From contig NZ_RCCV01000001.1 in NCBI RefSeq assembly GCF_003664255.1, positions 2,542,001 to 2,606,000 on the forward strand: a stretch of DNA of 64,000 nucleotides, read 5' to 3'. The notes beneath the pieces were generated by a model, which worked only from the letters and a program-made list of their open reading frames with translations, did not search any database and was not told the origin of the DNA. The stretch comes from Micromonospora sp. M71_S20. Its GTDB lineage: Bacteria > Actinomycetota > Actinomycetes > Mycobacteriales > Micromonosporaceae. Shown here one piece after another: positions 16,574 through 25,017 of the stretch; position 1 is the first letter of the stretch; each line of letters starts with the position of its first letter. The translations under genes and the position numbers were made by a program.

Positions 16574-19500
16574 TCAGCGGAACAACTCATCCATGCGTTC
16601 TGCCATCTGTACGGCTTGTGGCCATCCCGCGCGTACAAATCGTTCGAGCAGGACGCGTACGGCGGTAACGCACTCAGGGTCACCCAAGACGAGTTCGCGG
16701 TGATCGGCCAGGTAGCGATTGATCAGCTTGAGAGCAGCGTCGACGCCGAGCGACTCGGCGACGTATCCCTGATCCTCGGTGATCGCCCGCATCGCTAGGA
16801 ACAGTGCCGGCTTGGGCTGGAGCGTGCTTAGGTGCTCGACGGTCTCGATGATGTGGTGCGTGACCGCTGGGTGTTGCACCTGACGAATGCCGTCCAGCAG
16901 TGGCAGCGCGAGCTTCGCGAAGAGGAGCGGGTCACCGAATTCTCCGCGAGAACCCTGCTGTCTATCGAAGGCGCCGCTGGCGAGGTAGATCTCCTGAGCG
17001 ACTGCGTCAGCGACGGTCAGCGCGCTCTCCATTTGGTTGGGCTTGGCCCAAGCGGTTTGGAGCGGCTTCAAGGTGAGCGTCAGCAGCTCGAATGCCTTGC
17101 GTTGTGCTCCATAAAGGGAAGGGTCGGCTGGATTAAGGAGATCACGGAGGTGCGTCGCTATCACGATCACGGCAGCGGCATGGTCGGTAGGGCTCGAAAG
17201 CCACGCTCGAAGCGTGGACCCGGCAAAAGGAGTGTTGTATCGGACCGCGAGGGCTGTCAGGCACTGAATCACGGCCTCACAGGGGGTGTCATGAATTTTT
17301 GTCAGTTCTTGGCCCGGATCGAGCAGATAAGGCGAATCCGGCATGGAGGCCAGCCGGGCGAGGATTTCGTCCACGTCAGAGGGTCGGCTATGCAGGTAAC
17401 GTGCCATCACATGGACTAGCACTGAGGCGACGTGGCCGTCGGGTTCGATTGCGAGCCGGCTCTCGACCTGGGGAAGAAGTTCGTTCGGCTCTGTGAAGAT
17501 CAGGCCAATGGCGGTCGTGCTGAGGTATCGGTACGTCCACTCGCTGCTGTCGAGATGGCAGAGCTGATGTGCAACTAGCTGGTCACCGTGTGCGCGCTGC
17601 CACTCGGGTCGCGTAAGGAGGGTGCGCGCGGTGCTCAGCGCTTCGGTTTCGGGTGTGCACGACCAGCTCGCGAACCGGTTGTTGTTGACGCCGGGCTGAC
17701 TTCCGGCGGGGCTGGGCTTCGGCATGGCCGCCTCGACGGCCTCGAAAACTTGTCGACCGAGGACGGTGTCCGGCAGAACCTCCGGCAGACGAGCGATGTG
17801 GTCGGTGGCCCGCAGCAGGCGCTCATGCAACTGCCAGTTGTCGGGATCCGCAGCGCGCGCGGCGATGAGTTGCGGCCACATGGCCATCAGCCGCCGGCTC
17901 GCAGCGTCACGGTCGTCTGACTGGTTGGCGGCCCCGAGGGCCTCATCGACCTGCCCGAGGAGCCGCGCCTCGGGAGACGCTTCAGTCGCGTCCGTGTCAG
18001 GCTCCACACGAAGTAGCTCGTCATCTGGAACCAGGACGGGGGGCAACGGGCGGGCTGTATCCTCGCTGGCTTTCCTGGACATGAGGGCGCTCAGCAGTGC
18101 TGCCCGCCGCGCGCGGAGGCTGTCCCGCCGTGGCTCCGGGTCGTCCGTGCCGGGCTCGGTCGCCGCGACGATGGCATGCTCCAGCGCGTCGCGCTCGGGT
18201 ACGGAGAGCAGCGGGGACAGGCGGGCCGCGACGTGCCCAGCAGCTGGCCATGTTTGGCTGTGGGCAAAGAGCGACGGACTCGACAGCGCTGGCCGGAGCG
18301 CGTGCGCGAGTGCCGGTGACTCGCTTGTTGCCGCTCGGTGAAGCAGCCGGTTCCACACCTCCGCGTGAGTGAGGCACTCGATGAAGAGATCGATCGCATT
18401 GCTGCAGTCCGGTGCGAGTTCGTCGAGGCGGTCGATGAGGGCGTCGGCCATGGCGGGGAGCGAGCGATGACCGCCCGCGTGCCGCAGGTCGCCGCTGTAC
18501 CGTACCCACGGCCGCTGGTTTTTCGGCGACTCGATGCTGCCGTACTGAAGCAGTCGACGGGCTTCAACAATCCTGATGAGGAGCTTGGTTGCCGCGACGA
18601 CGTCCACCGCCGCCAAGGCGGGGAACGTTCGGCTGACCTGGTACTGCGCGCCCTCCAGATCCTGCTGGCGATTCGATATCAGCGGAAGTATTTGGCTGTT
18701 GAGCATGTTCGTGGACTGCGACCGGTCGTCCTCGAAGAGCCACACGCTTGCGCCGAGGTCAACGGCGAGGCCGGAATCCTGAGCTGCAATCTGCGGTAGA
18801 ACGTTGATCAACGGACGGACGGCTCGAACGCCCCAACCGCGCAGCGCGGGTGGGGCGATGACCAAACGGATGGTGTCGGCGGTCGCAGCGGCGTCGAGGG
18901 TTGCCGCGGCGGCTAGCGCACGTCCGCCGTGATCGGCAAGATTCGCGCGATGGGAATCATTCACGTCGGCCAGACCCACGACCACGGCGGCGACAGCGGC
19001 CTTGACCCAACCGCGGCCGGCCGGCGTGCCGGCCGCCGGCGATTGATCACCTGCCGCGCGGCGGCCGAGCTGCGCAACAAGAAGCGCCAACCCGACGTCG
19101 TCATTGTTCACGCTGTGCAGCGCCAAACCCACCAACAGCTCCCCGAACGCGTCCAGCGCGGCGGGGCCCGCCCCAGCAGCACCAAGCCCGGCCGCGACCA
19201 GGAATGCCAGCCCGCGCGCATCGTCGACGGTCCAGGTCGCATCGTCTGTGGCCGCGAGACAGGCCGATTCGAGTAGCTCCAGCTCCGCTGCGGCGCGTAG
19301 CTCGTGGGCGGCGATCGTAGCGGCCGCGGCGGCGGCCAGCATGTGCCCGGATTGCTGCGCGGCGAGTCGTAGGGCGAGCCGCCAGTAGCTCGCCCGGCTC
19401 GGATCGGCGTGCCAGGCGATCCCCAGGCGGTAGTCCAGACTCGGACGAAGGACCATGACGAGATCGGGGTCCTTGTCGAGGCTGTCGGCGACACTGCCCG

Positions 19501-21340
19501 GCACGCTGAGATCGCCGAGCGCGATGATCGCGGCGGCGTAGTCGAACAGAACGGGGTGGGCGAACCCGAGCGGCCGGCTCGCCGCCCACGGACTGGTTGG
19601 GCTTTCTCTGAGCACGCCGTCGCGAAGCAAACCATCGAGGACGGTCAGCATGGCCGCCTCACCGAGCTGCGCGTCACTGGCCTGCTGGGAACGGGCGGTG
19701 ACCATTGAGGCGACCAGGGTCTGCAGCACGCGCTGCCGCACTCGCCCGTCGGGGGCGTCGAGGACACGTAGTCGCCAGAAGCGGGTGAGCAGATCCAGAC
19801 GACTACGGATCTGGGACACGTCCAGATCCGCAGAGATCAGCTCGCCCACCAGGTTCAGGTTGAACGGGTTGGCCAAAAGTTCCGCCAGACGATCGTCTGC
19901 CTGGTCGAACACCTTATCCAATGAAGGGCTGGCCCCGCGTACCGTTGCGATTTCTTCTGCCGTCAGGTCGCCGACCAGTAGGTGGGCGACCTGGGAGAGT
20001 TCCGGGTCGAGGTGCCTGGGGTCGACTGGCGTCCCTGCGAACATCGTTCGCCAGCGAGGGCCGTGACGAAGGTCGAACGACCGGATGCTGCCGATGATCC
20101 GCCATCGGGTTCCGCGCAGACGCTGGGCCAGCTCGGGCAGCCAGCTCGACGCCTCGACGCCCCGGGTTTGATCGATGCCGTCGAGCAACAAAAGTCCCGG
20201 GCACGATCCCGTCCAGCCCGTCAGGACCTCATGCAAATCATGGTCCAGATTGAGCTCGGCGCGGGTCTCGCCGGCCGTGCCCCGCAGTTGTTGGTGCGTC
20301 AGGTAGACGACGTCGGCCGCCTGACGTTCTGCGAACCGGTGCAGGACGACCGACTTGCCGGCACCGGGATCGCCGGTGATCGCCACGTTGCCTTCGGACG
20401 CGTCGAGCAGTCCCGACACGGCCCGGCTTATCTGGACGGGGCCTTCCGGCGCGGTGAGGGTGAGATTCGTAGGGGGCGAACCGAGGTTGCCGGTCGTGAC
20501 CGCTTGGAGCCGCTGGACGTCCCGGCGCAGCCGCGCAACGGGCGTGAGGTGAAGGCCCAAGGTCTCCAGTTCCCGGACCAGGTCGGCGCGCCCCACCCAT
20601 GAGCGCTCGGCGGCCAGCCGCTGTCCGACCAGTTCCAGTTCATGCCACAGGTGAAGCGCCTTGTCTGGATCTTCTAGAAGATCGCGAAGATCCAGGAGGA
20701 GGGCACGGAGATCGCTGCCCTCATCTTGTAGGTCGAGCGCCCGGACGGCGAGCGGACGGAGCAGCGACCTCACGATGCTCTCGTCGGCAGTCGTGCCGTG
20801 ACGCCTGGCCCATAGACGTTCCAGGTGTCCGCGCAGGGTGCGCAAGGCCGCTCGTTCGTTGGCATTGGTGGCTGCCTCGGCCAGGGGAACGGCTTCAGGC
20901 CAGGTACGCAGACGGTCGACGAGCCGGGCCATCGCGACGGCGATCGTGCTGGGCGCCTCCTCGTCCGTCAGGATCACCACGCGGTCGACACGAGGGTCGA
21001 GCGGCCGCAGCTCATCGTGGTTCGGCGGCCGGTCGGGAACGCCCTCCGCATCGATCGCCACCAGCTGCTCGAGCGCCGCAGCAAGATCACTGTCCGGATG
21101 GTCACTGCGCGCCAGCCTCTTCTTCGCCTGGACACAGACCCAACCAGTCGCGTCGGTCAGCCCGCCGACGTCATCCACGGGGCGGCCGGTCTGGCTGCCT
21201 ACGCCGAGCACCAGCCGGCCTGAGGCCCAATCCGGTAGCGCCGTCTCGGCGAGCATGTGAGCGGCCAGCCACGCAACACATTGGTTCTCGTGCCGAACAC
21301 CATTTGTTGTGCCGGACCCGCCGGCCGACGACTGCGTCAC
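16574..21340 (-). CDS. Second giant NTPase with N-terminal PD-(D/E)xK-like segment
   Basis: 1588 residues from GTG 21340, which has GGGGG about 6 nt upstream; ATG 21361 and 21388 are alternatives. Residues about 14-95 carry NGVRHENQCVAWLAAHML, acidic D56-D57 (RPVDDVGG) and VCVQAKK (Q71, K73), a restriction-like nuclease pattern. The NTPase core has Walker A ITGDPGAGKSVVLHRF (about 321-336) and Walker B GLLLLDGIDQ (about 382-391), followed by IIGSIRSFDLR with a sensor-like arginine. The last 1000 residues are helical, with no membrane segment. It converges on the other giant gene with only 112 bp between stops. Sequence similarity between the two is not obvious outside the core, so this is a separate lineage and not a duplicate. 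A conflict/antiphage role is inferred. Confidence 0.82.
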   Translation of the reverse strand: MTQSSAGGSGTTNGVRHENQCVAWLAAHMLAETALPDWASGRLVLGVGSQTGRPVDDVGGLTDATGWVCVQAKKRLARSDHPDSDLAAALEQLVAIDAEGVPDRPPNHDELRPLDPRVDRVVILTDEEAPSTIAVAMARLVDRLRTWPEAVPLAEAATNANERAALRTLRGHLERLWARRHGTTADESIVRSLLRPLAVRALDLQDEGSDLRALLLDLRDLLEDPDKALHLWHELELVGQRLAAERSWVGRADLVRELETLGLHLTPVARLRRDVQRLQAVTTGNLGSPPTNLTLTAPEGPVQISRAVSGLLDASEGNVAITGDPGAGKSVVLHRFAERQAADVVYLTHQQLRGTAGETRAELNLDHDLHEVLTGWTGSCPGLLLLDGIDQTRGVEASSWLPELAQRLRGTRWRIIGSIRSFDLRHGPRWRTMFAGTPVDPRHLDPELSQVAHLLVGDLTAEEIATVRGASPSLDKVFDQADDRLAELLANPFNLNLVGELISADLDVSQIRSRLDLLTRFWRLRVLDAPDGRVRQRVLQTLVASMVTARSQQASDAQLGEAAMLTVLDGLLRDGVLRESPTSPWAASRPLGFAHPVLFDYAAAIIALGDLSVPGSVADSLDKDPDLVMVLRPSLDYRLGIAWHADPSRASYWRLALRLAAQQSGHMLAAAAAATIAAHELRAAAELELLESACLAATDDATWTVDDARGLAFLVAAGLGAAGAGPAALDAFGELLVGLALHSVNNDDVGLALLVAQLGRRAAGDQSPAAGTPAGRGWVKAAVAAVVVGLADVNDSHRANLADHGGRALAAAATLDAAATADTIRLVIAPPALRGWGVRAVRPLINVLPQIAAQDSGLAVDLGASVWLFEDDRSQSTNMLNSQILPLISNRQQDLEGAQYQVSRTFPALAAVDVVAATKLLIRIVEARRLLQYGSIESPKNQRPWVRYSGDLRHAGGHRSLPAMADALIDRLDELAPDCSNAIDLFIECLTHAEVWNRLLHRAATSESPALAHALRPALSSPSLFAHSQTWPAAGHVAARLSPLLSVPERDALEHAIVAATEPGTDDPEPRRDSLRARRAALLSALMSRKASEDTARPLPPVLVPDDELLRVEPDTDATEASPEARLLGQVDEALGAANQSDDRDAASRRLMAMWPQLIAARAADPDNWQLHERLLRATDHIARLPEVLPDTVLGRQVFEAVEAAMPKPSPAGSQPGVNNNRFASWSCTPETEALSTARTLLTRPEWQRAHGDQLVAHQLCHLDSSEWTYRYLSTTAIGLIFTEPNELLPQVESRLAIEPDGHVASVLVHVMARYLHSRPSDVDEILARLASMPDSPYLLDPGQELTKIHDTPCEAVIQCLTALAVRYNTPFAGSTLRAWLSSPTDHAAAVIVIATHLRDLLNPADPSLYGAQRKAFELLTLTLKPLQTAWAKPNQMESALTVADAVAQEIYLASGAFDRQQGSRGEFGDPLLFAKLALPLLDGIRQVQHPAVTHHIIETVEHLSTLQPKPALFLAMRAITEDQGYVAESLGVDAALKLINRYLADHRELVLGDPECVTAVRVLLERFVRAGWPQAVQMAERMDELFR

Positions 21341-21562
21341 CTTGCTACCCCCAAAAGGCATCGAAGTTGCCGCCCGACGAAATCCCATGCCTGGACCATG
21401 ACGGAGTGCTCAGGCTCCTCCGGCACGTGCGCGATCCGCACCGCCCACTCGTCCTGTTGAGTTGTGTGAGGCGAAGAAGCGCTTGCACACGCCGTCCACG
21501 GGAGGCAGCCTAGGTCACCCGTCCGACACTTGGGCTGAACCCCGATGGGCCTTCTATACCGT

Positions 21563-21951
21563 TCAAGCTTTGTCGGGATCGAGTCCGGTTAACGCCCCGC
21601 TCTGCTGCTCGGCCGATTCCAAACGCTGGGCCTCTCGCGGATCGTGCCACAGGCAAACGGTGGCGGCGGTTGCGATTAGGTTCGCCGCTTGGCGCTCCAA
21701 GGTGCCGGTGCGTGCCGGTCCGCCCTTGGTGCGGCGGGTGATGGCCTCCACCGTGGCCGCCTGGTCGAAGCAGTACCAGGTAGTTCCTCGGCCTCGACCC
21801 GCTGTGTGGTGGCGGGGCAAGAGGCCGTGGAGCGGGTCGGCCGGGGTTGGCGGAGCGGCGTGCCCAGTCGCGTACCCGGTCTGCGGTGACGTCGGGACCG
21901 TCGGGCGACCTCGGCGGCAGTGCCGTACTCACGCCCGGCGATCCAGATCAT
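21563..21951 (-). pseudogene. Small DNA-binding-type protein, two frameshifts
   Basis: From ATG 21951 three frames join: MIWIAGREYGTAAEVARR, then GPDVTADRVRDWARRSANP, then LPRHHTAGRGRGTTWYCFDQ with ATVEAITRRTKGG, ending at 21563. The pattern AAEVA..LG..VTADRVRDWARR is a MerR-like or excisionase-like helix-turn-helix and GRGRGTTWYCFDQAATVEA resembles the wing and following helix of small actinobacterial HTH proteins. The second break is one extra C in AACCCCGG. Between it and the giant NTPase (21341-21562) I see no gene. Confidence 0.5.
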
Positions 21952-22094
21952 GCGTCTACCGTATTCGTTTGAACAGCGCTCTTCCACACCCACGAGCCGG
22001 GCACGAACGGCGCCCGGCCGGCAACCGCGCGCACGCCAACACGCCGTCCGCCCTCATGCTCAAAGGCTCATCTGGCTTCTTACAACCCTTGACT

Positions 22095-22103
22095 ACCGTC
22101 AAG
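22095..22103 (+). repeat. Right island junction repeat ACCGTCAAG
   Basis: Right partner of the 9-bp imperfect direct repeat; the sigma reading frame resumes through it as Thr-Val-Lys, then Ser-Gln-Cys-His. The 143 bp before it (21952-22094) hold no recognisable gene. Confidence 0.5.
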
Positions 22104-22214
22104 AGCCAGTGCCACGCGGCGCTGCGCCGGCTGCGGGAGGTCGCGCCGGATCTGGGTCGCGACGAGGGACGGCCCGGCACCGGCCTGGTCACCAGGATGG
22201 AGGTGAACCCGTGA
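22095..22214 (+). pseudogene. ECF (SigE-family) sigma factor, detached 3' end
   Basis: Forty codons in frame, TVKSQCHAALRRLREVAPD then LGRDEGRPGTGLVTRMEVNP and stop. This is the second half of the sigma-4 recognition helix and the C-terminal tail missing from the fragment at 3234. It has no start of its own. The TGA (22212-22214) overlaps the GTG of the next gene, preserving the original sigma/anti-sigma coupling. Confidence 0.85.
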
Positions 22215-23392
22215 GGGAAGAGGAACTGCACCGGCTGCTCACCGTCGCCGCCGAGGACGTCCGGCCGGCGCATCCCGCCGCGACCGGCTGGGAACGGGCC
22301 CGCCGGGTGCGTCGTGCCCGCCGCGCCGCCGGTGCCACCGTGCTCGCGGTCGCCCTGCTCACCGGCGGTACGGCACTGGCGCTGCGCCCCACCGCGACAC
22401 CGCCACCGGCCACCACCGCGACACCGGAGGAGAGCCCGACCCCGCACCCCGTGCCCGTGCAGACGCCCCCGGCCGACCTGGCCTATCCCGGGCACCCGCT
22501 GGGCCGACTCGGCGACCCCGTCGGCGCGACGCTCTCCGACCGGCCGGTACGCCGGGCACTGGCGCTGCACCAGCCGATCGACCCCCAGACCGGCGTCGCC
22601 GGCCGGATCCGGGTGCTCGGCGACGACGGCGTCGTACGCGACCTCGACGCGGTCACTCCCGCCCCGACCCGCGACGCCGCGGGCAACGAGGCGGTGCCGT
22701 TGAAGAGCGGCAGCCTCTCCCCGGACGGGCGAACGGCCGCCTTCGCCCAGACCGACGAGGTGATCGTGGTCGACCTGACCACCGCCGCCGTGCGCCGCCA
22801 CCCGCTCAAGGGCTACCTGGAGCACGTCCTCTGGTCCGGCGACCGGCTGCTCGTCGGCGACGACGACACCACGTACGAGCTGGACCGGGCCACCGGCACC
22901 GCCCGGAAGGTGCCGGTGTCGCCCTGGGACGTGGTCGCGCCCGACCCGACGGCCCCGCCGAACGTCCTGCTCGAACTGGGCGGCACGCCGCCGAACGGCG
23001 TGCAGGTCCGATGGGGCGGCGACGGGACGTACCGGAGCAACGGCGCGATCGACTTTCGCGCGCTACCGCCCGGTCACCGGGTCGACGAGTTCTACGGGCG
23101 GGGCTGGCAGCGCGGAGACTTGGTGGCCCGCGCCGGCTGGATCACCACCGACACCATGGGCGGGCTGGAGGGCGTCGCGTTGCTGAACGCCCGGACGCGC
23201 GTGGTGACCCACCTGCTCGACCTGGGCCGGGACCGCTGGAAGGGCTGCTGCGAGGTGCTCGGCTGGGACGCCGACGGCGCGGTGCTGCTGCGCCACAACC
23301 CGGGCGGGCTGCTGCGCTGGCGGCCGGAGACCCGCGAGGTCACGGGCGTGACGCGGAACCTGTTCGGGGCGGTGTCGCTCCCCGCCGGTTGA
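22211..23392 (+). CDS. Membrane-anchored anti-sigma-like protein with beta-propeller-type ectodomain
   Basis: 393 residues, starting at the GTG of a GTGA overlap with the sigma 3' fragment. Short cytosolic N-terminus (MREEELHRLLTVAAEDV ... GWERARRVRRARRA), one TM (AGATVLAVALLTGGTALAL), a Pro/Thr-rich linker, then WD40-like repeats (GSLSPDGRTAAFAQTDEVIV; HVLWSGDRLLVGDDDTTYEL; CEVLGWDADGAVLLRHNPGG). This fits the class of actinobacterial genes partnered with SigE-family sigma factors, whose products probably sequester sigma and sense envelope state. With the island in the sigma gene it has lost its promoter-proximal partner and may now be unexpressed or an orphan. Confidence 0.75.
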   Translation: MREEELHRLLTVAAEDVRPAHPAATGWERARRVRRARRAAGATVLAVALLTGGTALALRPTATPPPATTATPEESPTPHPVPVQTPPADLAYPGHPLGRLGDPVGATLSDRPVRRALALHQPIDPQTGVAGRIRVLGDDGVVRDLDAVTPAPTRDAAGNEAVPLKSGSLSPDGRTAAFAQTDEVIVVDLTTAAVRRHPLKGYLEHVLWSGDRLLVGDDDTTYELDRATGTARKVPVSPWDVVAPDPTAPPNVLLELGGTPPNGVQVRWGGDGTYRSNGAIDFRALPPGHRVDEFYGRGWQRGDLVARAGWITTDTMGGLEGVALLNARTRVVTHLLDLGRDRWKGCCEVLGWDADGAVLLRHNPGGLLRWRPETREVTGVTRNLFGAVSLPAG

Positions 23393-23424
23393 GCGGGTCG
23401 CCCCTGCCGTCGTACCGCCGAAGG

Positions 23425-23467
23425 GGCCGGTCCCAGCGCGACCGCGACGGGCGCGCGGGGACCGGCC
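23425..23467. terminator. Bidirectional hairpin between convergent genes
   Basis: Perfect 10-bp arms GGCCGGTCCC (23425-23434) and GGGACCGGCC (23458-23467), lying between the convergent anti-sigma-like gene and sulfurtransferase gene. GC-rich with no U tract, as usual in actinomycetes. Confidence 0.6.
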
Positions 23468-23473
23468 GACGCG

Positions 23474-24376
23474 TCAGCCCGCCAGGCCGCCGGGCTGGTC
23501 GCCCTTGACGACGGGGGCCCGGACCAGGTTGCCCCACTCGGTCCACGAGCCGTCGTAGTTGCGCACCTGCGGGTAGCCCAGCAGGTGCCGCAGCACGAAC
23601 CAGGTGTGACTCGACCGTTCGCCGATCCGGCAGTAGGCGACGATGTCGTCGTCCGGGCTCAGCCCGAGCTGGTCGGCGTAGATCGCGCGCAACTCGTCCG
23701 CCGCCTTGAACGTGCCGTCGTCGTTGGCGGCGGACTTCCACGGCTTGCTGACCGCGCCCGGGATGTGCCCGCCGCGCAGCGCGCCCTCCTGCGGATAGTC
23801 CGGCATGTGCAGCATCTCGCCGGTGTACTCGCCCGGCGACCGGACGTCAACCAGCGGGCGGCCCGCCGCCACGTGCGCCATCACCTGCTCGCGGTACGCC
23901 CGCACGGGTGCGTCGTTGCGCTGCGGCACCGGATAGTCGGCGTGCGGCCGGGCCGGCTTGTCCCGGGTCAGTTCGCGGCCCTCGGCGACCCACTTCTGCC
24001 GGCCGCCGTCGAGCAGCCGCACGTCCGGGTGGCCGAAGAGGGTGAACACCCACAGGGCGTACGCGGCCCACCAGTTGAAGTTGTCGCCGTAGAAGACGAC
24101 GGTGTCGCCCCGGCCGATGCCCTTGGCGGCGCACAGCTCGGCGAAGCTCTTCGCGTCGAGGTAGTCGCGGGTCACCTGGTCGTTGAGTTCGGTGTGCCAG
24201 TCCACCTTGACGGCACCCGGGATGTGGCCGGTGTCGTAGAGCAGCACGTCCTCGTCGCACTCGACCACGACGAGGCCCTCGTCGCCCAGGTGCTCGGCCA
24301 GCCACCCGGTGGTGACCAACCGCTGCGGGTCCGCGTACGACTGGAGTCGGGAATCGGGATCGCTCGGCACAGACAT
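23474..24376 (-). CDS. Thiosulfate sulfurtransferase, two rhodanese domains
   Basis: 300 residues from ATG 24376. Tandem rhodanese domains: an inactive N-terminal copy ([20 protein letters not shown]) and a catalytic C-terminal copy with [11 protein letters not shown] and the active-site loop [13 protein letters not shown], where the Cys forms the persulfide. This CRIGERS loop is typical of mycobacterial CysA/SseA-type enzymes that move sulfane sulfur from thiosulfate to acceptors. The reading frame continues upstream of 24376 without homology. It is divergent from the sigma gene at 24490. Confidence 0.9.
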   Translation of the reverse strand: MSVPSDPDSRLQSYADPQRLVTTGWLAEHLGDEGLVVVECDEDVLLYDTGHIPGAVKVDWHTELNDQVTRDYLDAKSFAELCAAKGIGRGDTVVFYGDNFNWWAAYALWVFTLFGHPDVRLLDGGRQKWVAEGRELTRDKPARPHADYPVPQRNDAPVRAYREQVMAHVAAGRPLVDVRSPGEYTGEMLHMPDYPQEGALRGGHIPGAVSKPWKSAANDDGTFKAADELRAIYADQLGLSPDDDIVAYCRIGERSSHTWFVLRHLLGYPQVRNYDGSWTEWGNLVRAPVVKGDQPGGLAG

Positions 24377-24489
24377 GATCCCCAAGGTACGCCGGATCGC
24401 GGACGACCATCGGAAATCGGAAATCGGTGCAGCGAGTCCGCCGCGCCGCGCGTGACAGTGGCGAGACCCGCCGACCATCGAGGATCACC

Positions 24490-25017
24490 ATGACCGTACG
24501 GCACCGGACCGGGCCGCCCCGGGCCGCCGCGTCACCAGTGGACTTCACCGACTTCTACCAGGCGCACTTCCACCGCCTGGCGGTGCAGCTCTACGCGTAT
24601 CTGGGGGACCACGCCGAGGCGCAGGACCTGACGCAGGAGGCGTTCTGCCGGCTGCTGGAGCGCTGGAACCGGATCAGCACGTACGACGACCCCTCCGCGT
24701 GGGTCCGCCGGGTCGCCTGGAACCTGGCCACCAGCCGGCTGCGCCGGGTCCGCACCGTCGTACGGCACCTGGCCCGGCAGCGGGAGGAACACGTGCCCGG
24801 CCCGGAACCGGACCGGGTGGCGCTGAGCCGGGCGCTGGCCTGTCTGCCCACGAGTCAGCGGCGGGCCGTCGTGCTGCGCCACCTGGCGCACCTGAGCATC
24901 GCGGAGATCGCCGACCAGATGGGCGCCCCCGAGGGCACCGTCCGCTCCTGGCTGTCCCGGGGGCGGGCGGCGCTGGCCACCTACTTCACCGAGCGGCAGG
25001 AGGCCCACGGTGCGTGA
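24490..25017 (+). CDS. ECF (SigE-family) RNA polymerase sigma factor
   Basis: 175 residues. ATG 24490 has CGAGGA about 8 nt upstream. Sigma-2: FTDFYQAHFHRLAVQLYAYL and AEAQDLTQEAFCRLLERW; sigma-4: LPTSQRRAVVLRHLAHLSIA with EGTVRSWLSRGRAALATYF. It overlaps the next gene by 8 bp, a typical sigma/anti-sigma arrangement, and is a paralogue of the interrupted sigma at 3234, so it might partly cover its loss. The signal is unknown. Confidence 0.9.
   Translation: MTVRHRTGPPRAAASPVDFTDFYQAHFHRLAVQLYAYLGDHAEAQDLTQEAFCRLLERWNRISTYDDPSAWVRRVAWNLATSRLRRVRTVVRHLARQREEHVPGPEPDRVALSRALACLPTSQRRAVVLRHLAHLSIAEIADQMGAPEGTVRSWLSRGRAALATYFTERQEAHGA

Larger units (their letters stand above)
3660..22103. mobile_element. 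18.4-kb genomic island inserted in a sigma-factor gene
   Basis: Bounded by ACCGTGAAG (3660-3668) and ACCGTCAAG (22095-22103), one mismatch in nine, at exactly the point where the sigma gene is cut and resumes in frame. Contents: a Nudix/nucleosidase/membrane-protein operon, two giant nuclease-NTPase proteins and several frame-broken genes. Codon choice inside is visibly less GC-extreme than in the flanks. I see no integrase, recombinase or transposase, so it is either decayed or mobilised in trans. Boundaries are inferred from the split gene. Confidence 0.75.

Noticed and set aside
3669..22094. Search for an integrase, transposase or relaxase in the island
   Set aside because: No catalytic motifs of tyrosine/serine recombinases or DDE transposases seen in any frame; the element's mobility is therefore unproven.
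3660..22103. Treating ACCGTSAAG as a proven attachment site
   Set aside because: Only 9 bp with a mismatch and lying in the codons of a conserved motif; it could be gene homology. Kept as a candidate only.
24377..24478. Longer sulfurtransferase start
   Set aside because: Upstream residues lack similarity to rhodaneses and overlap the promoter region of the divergent sigma gene.
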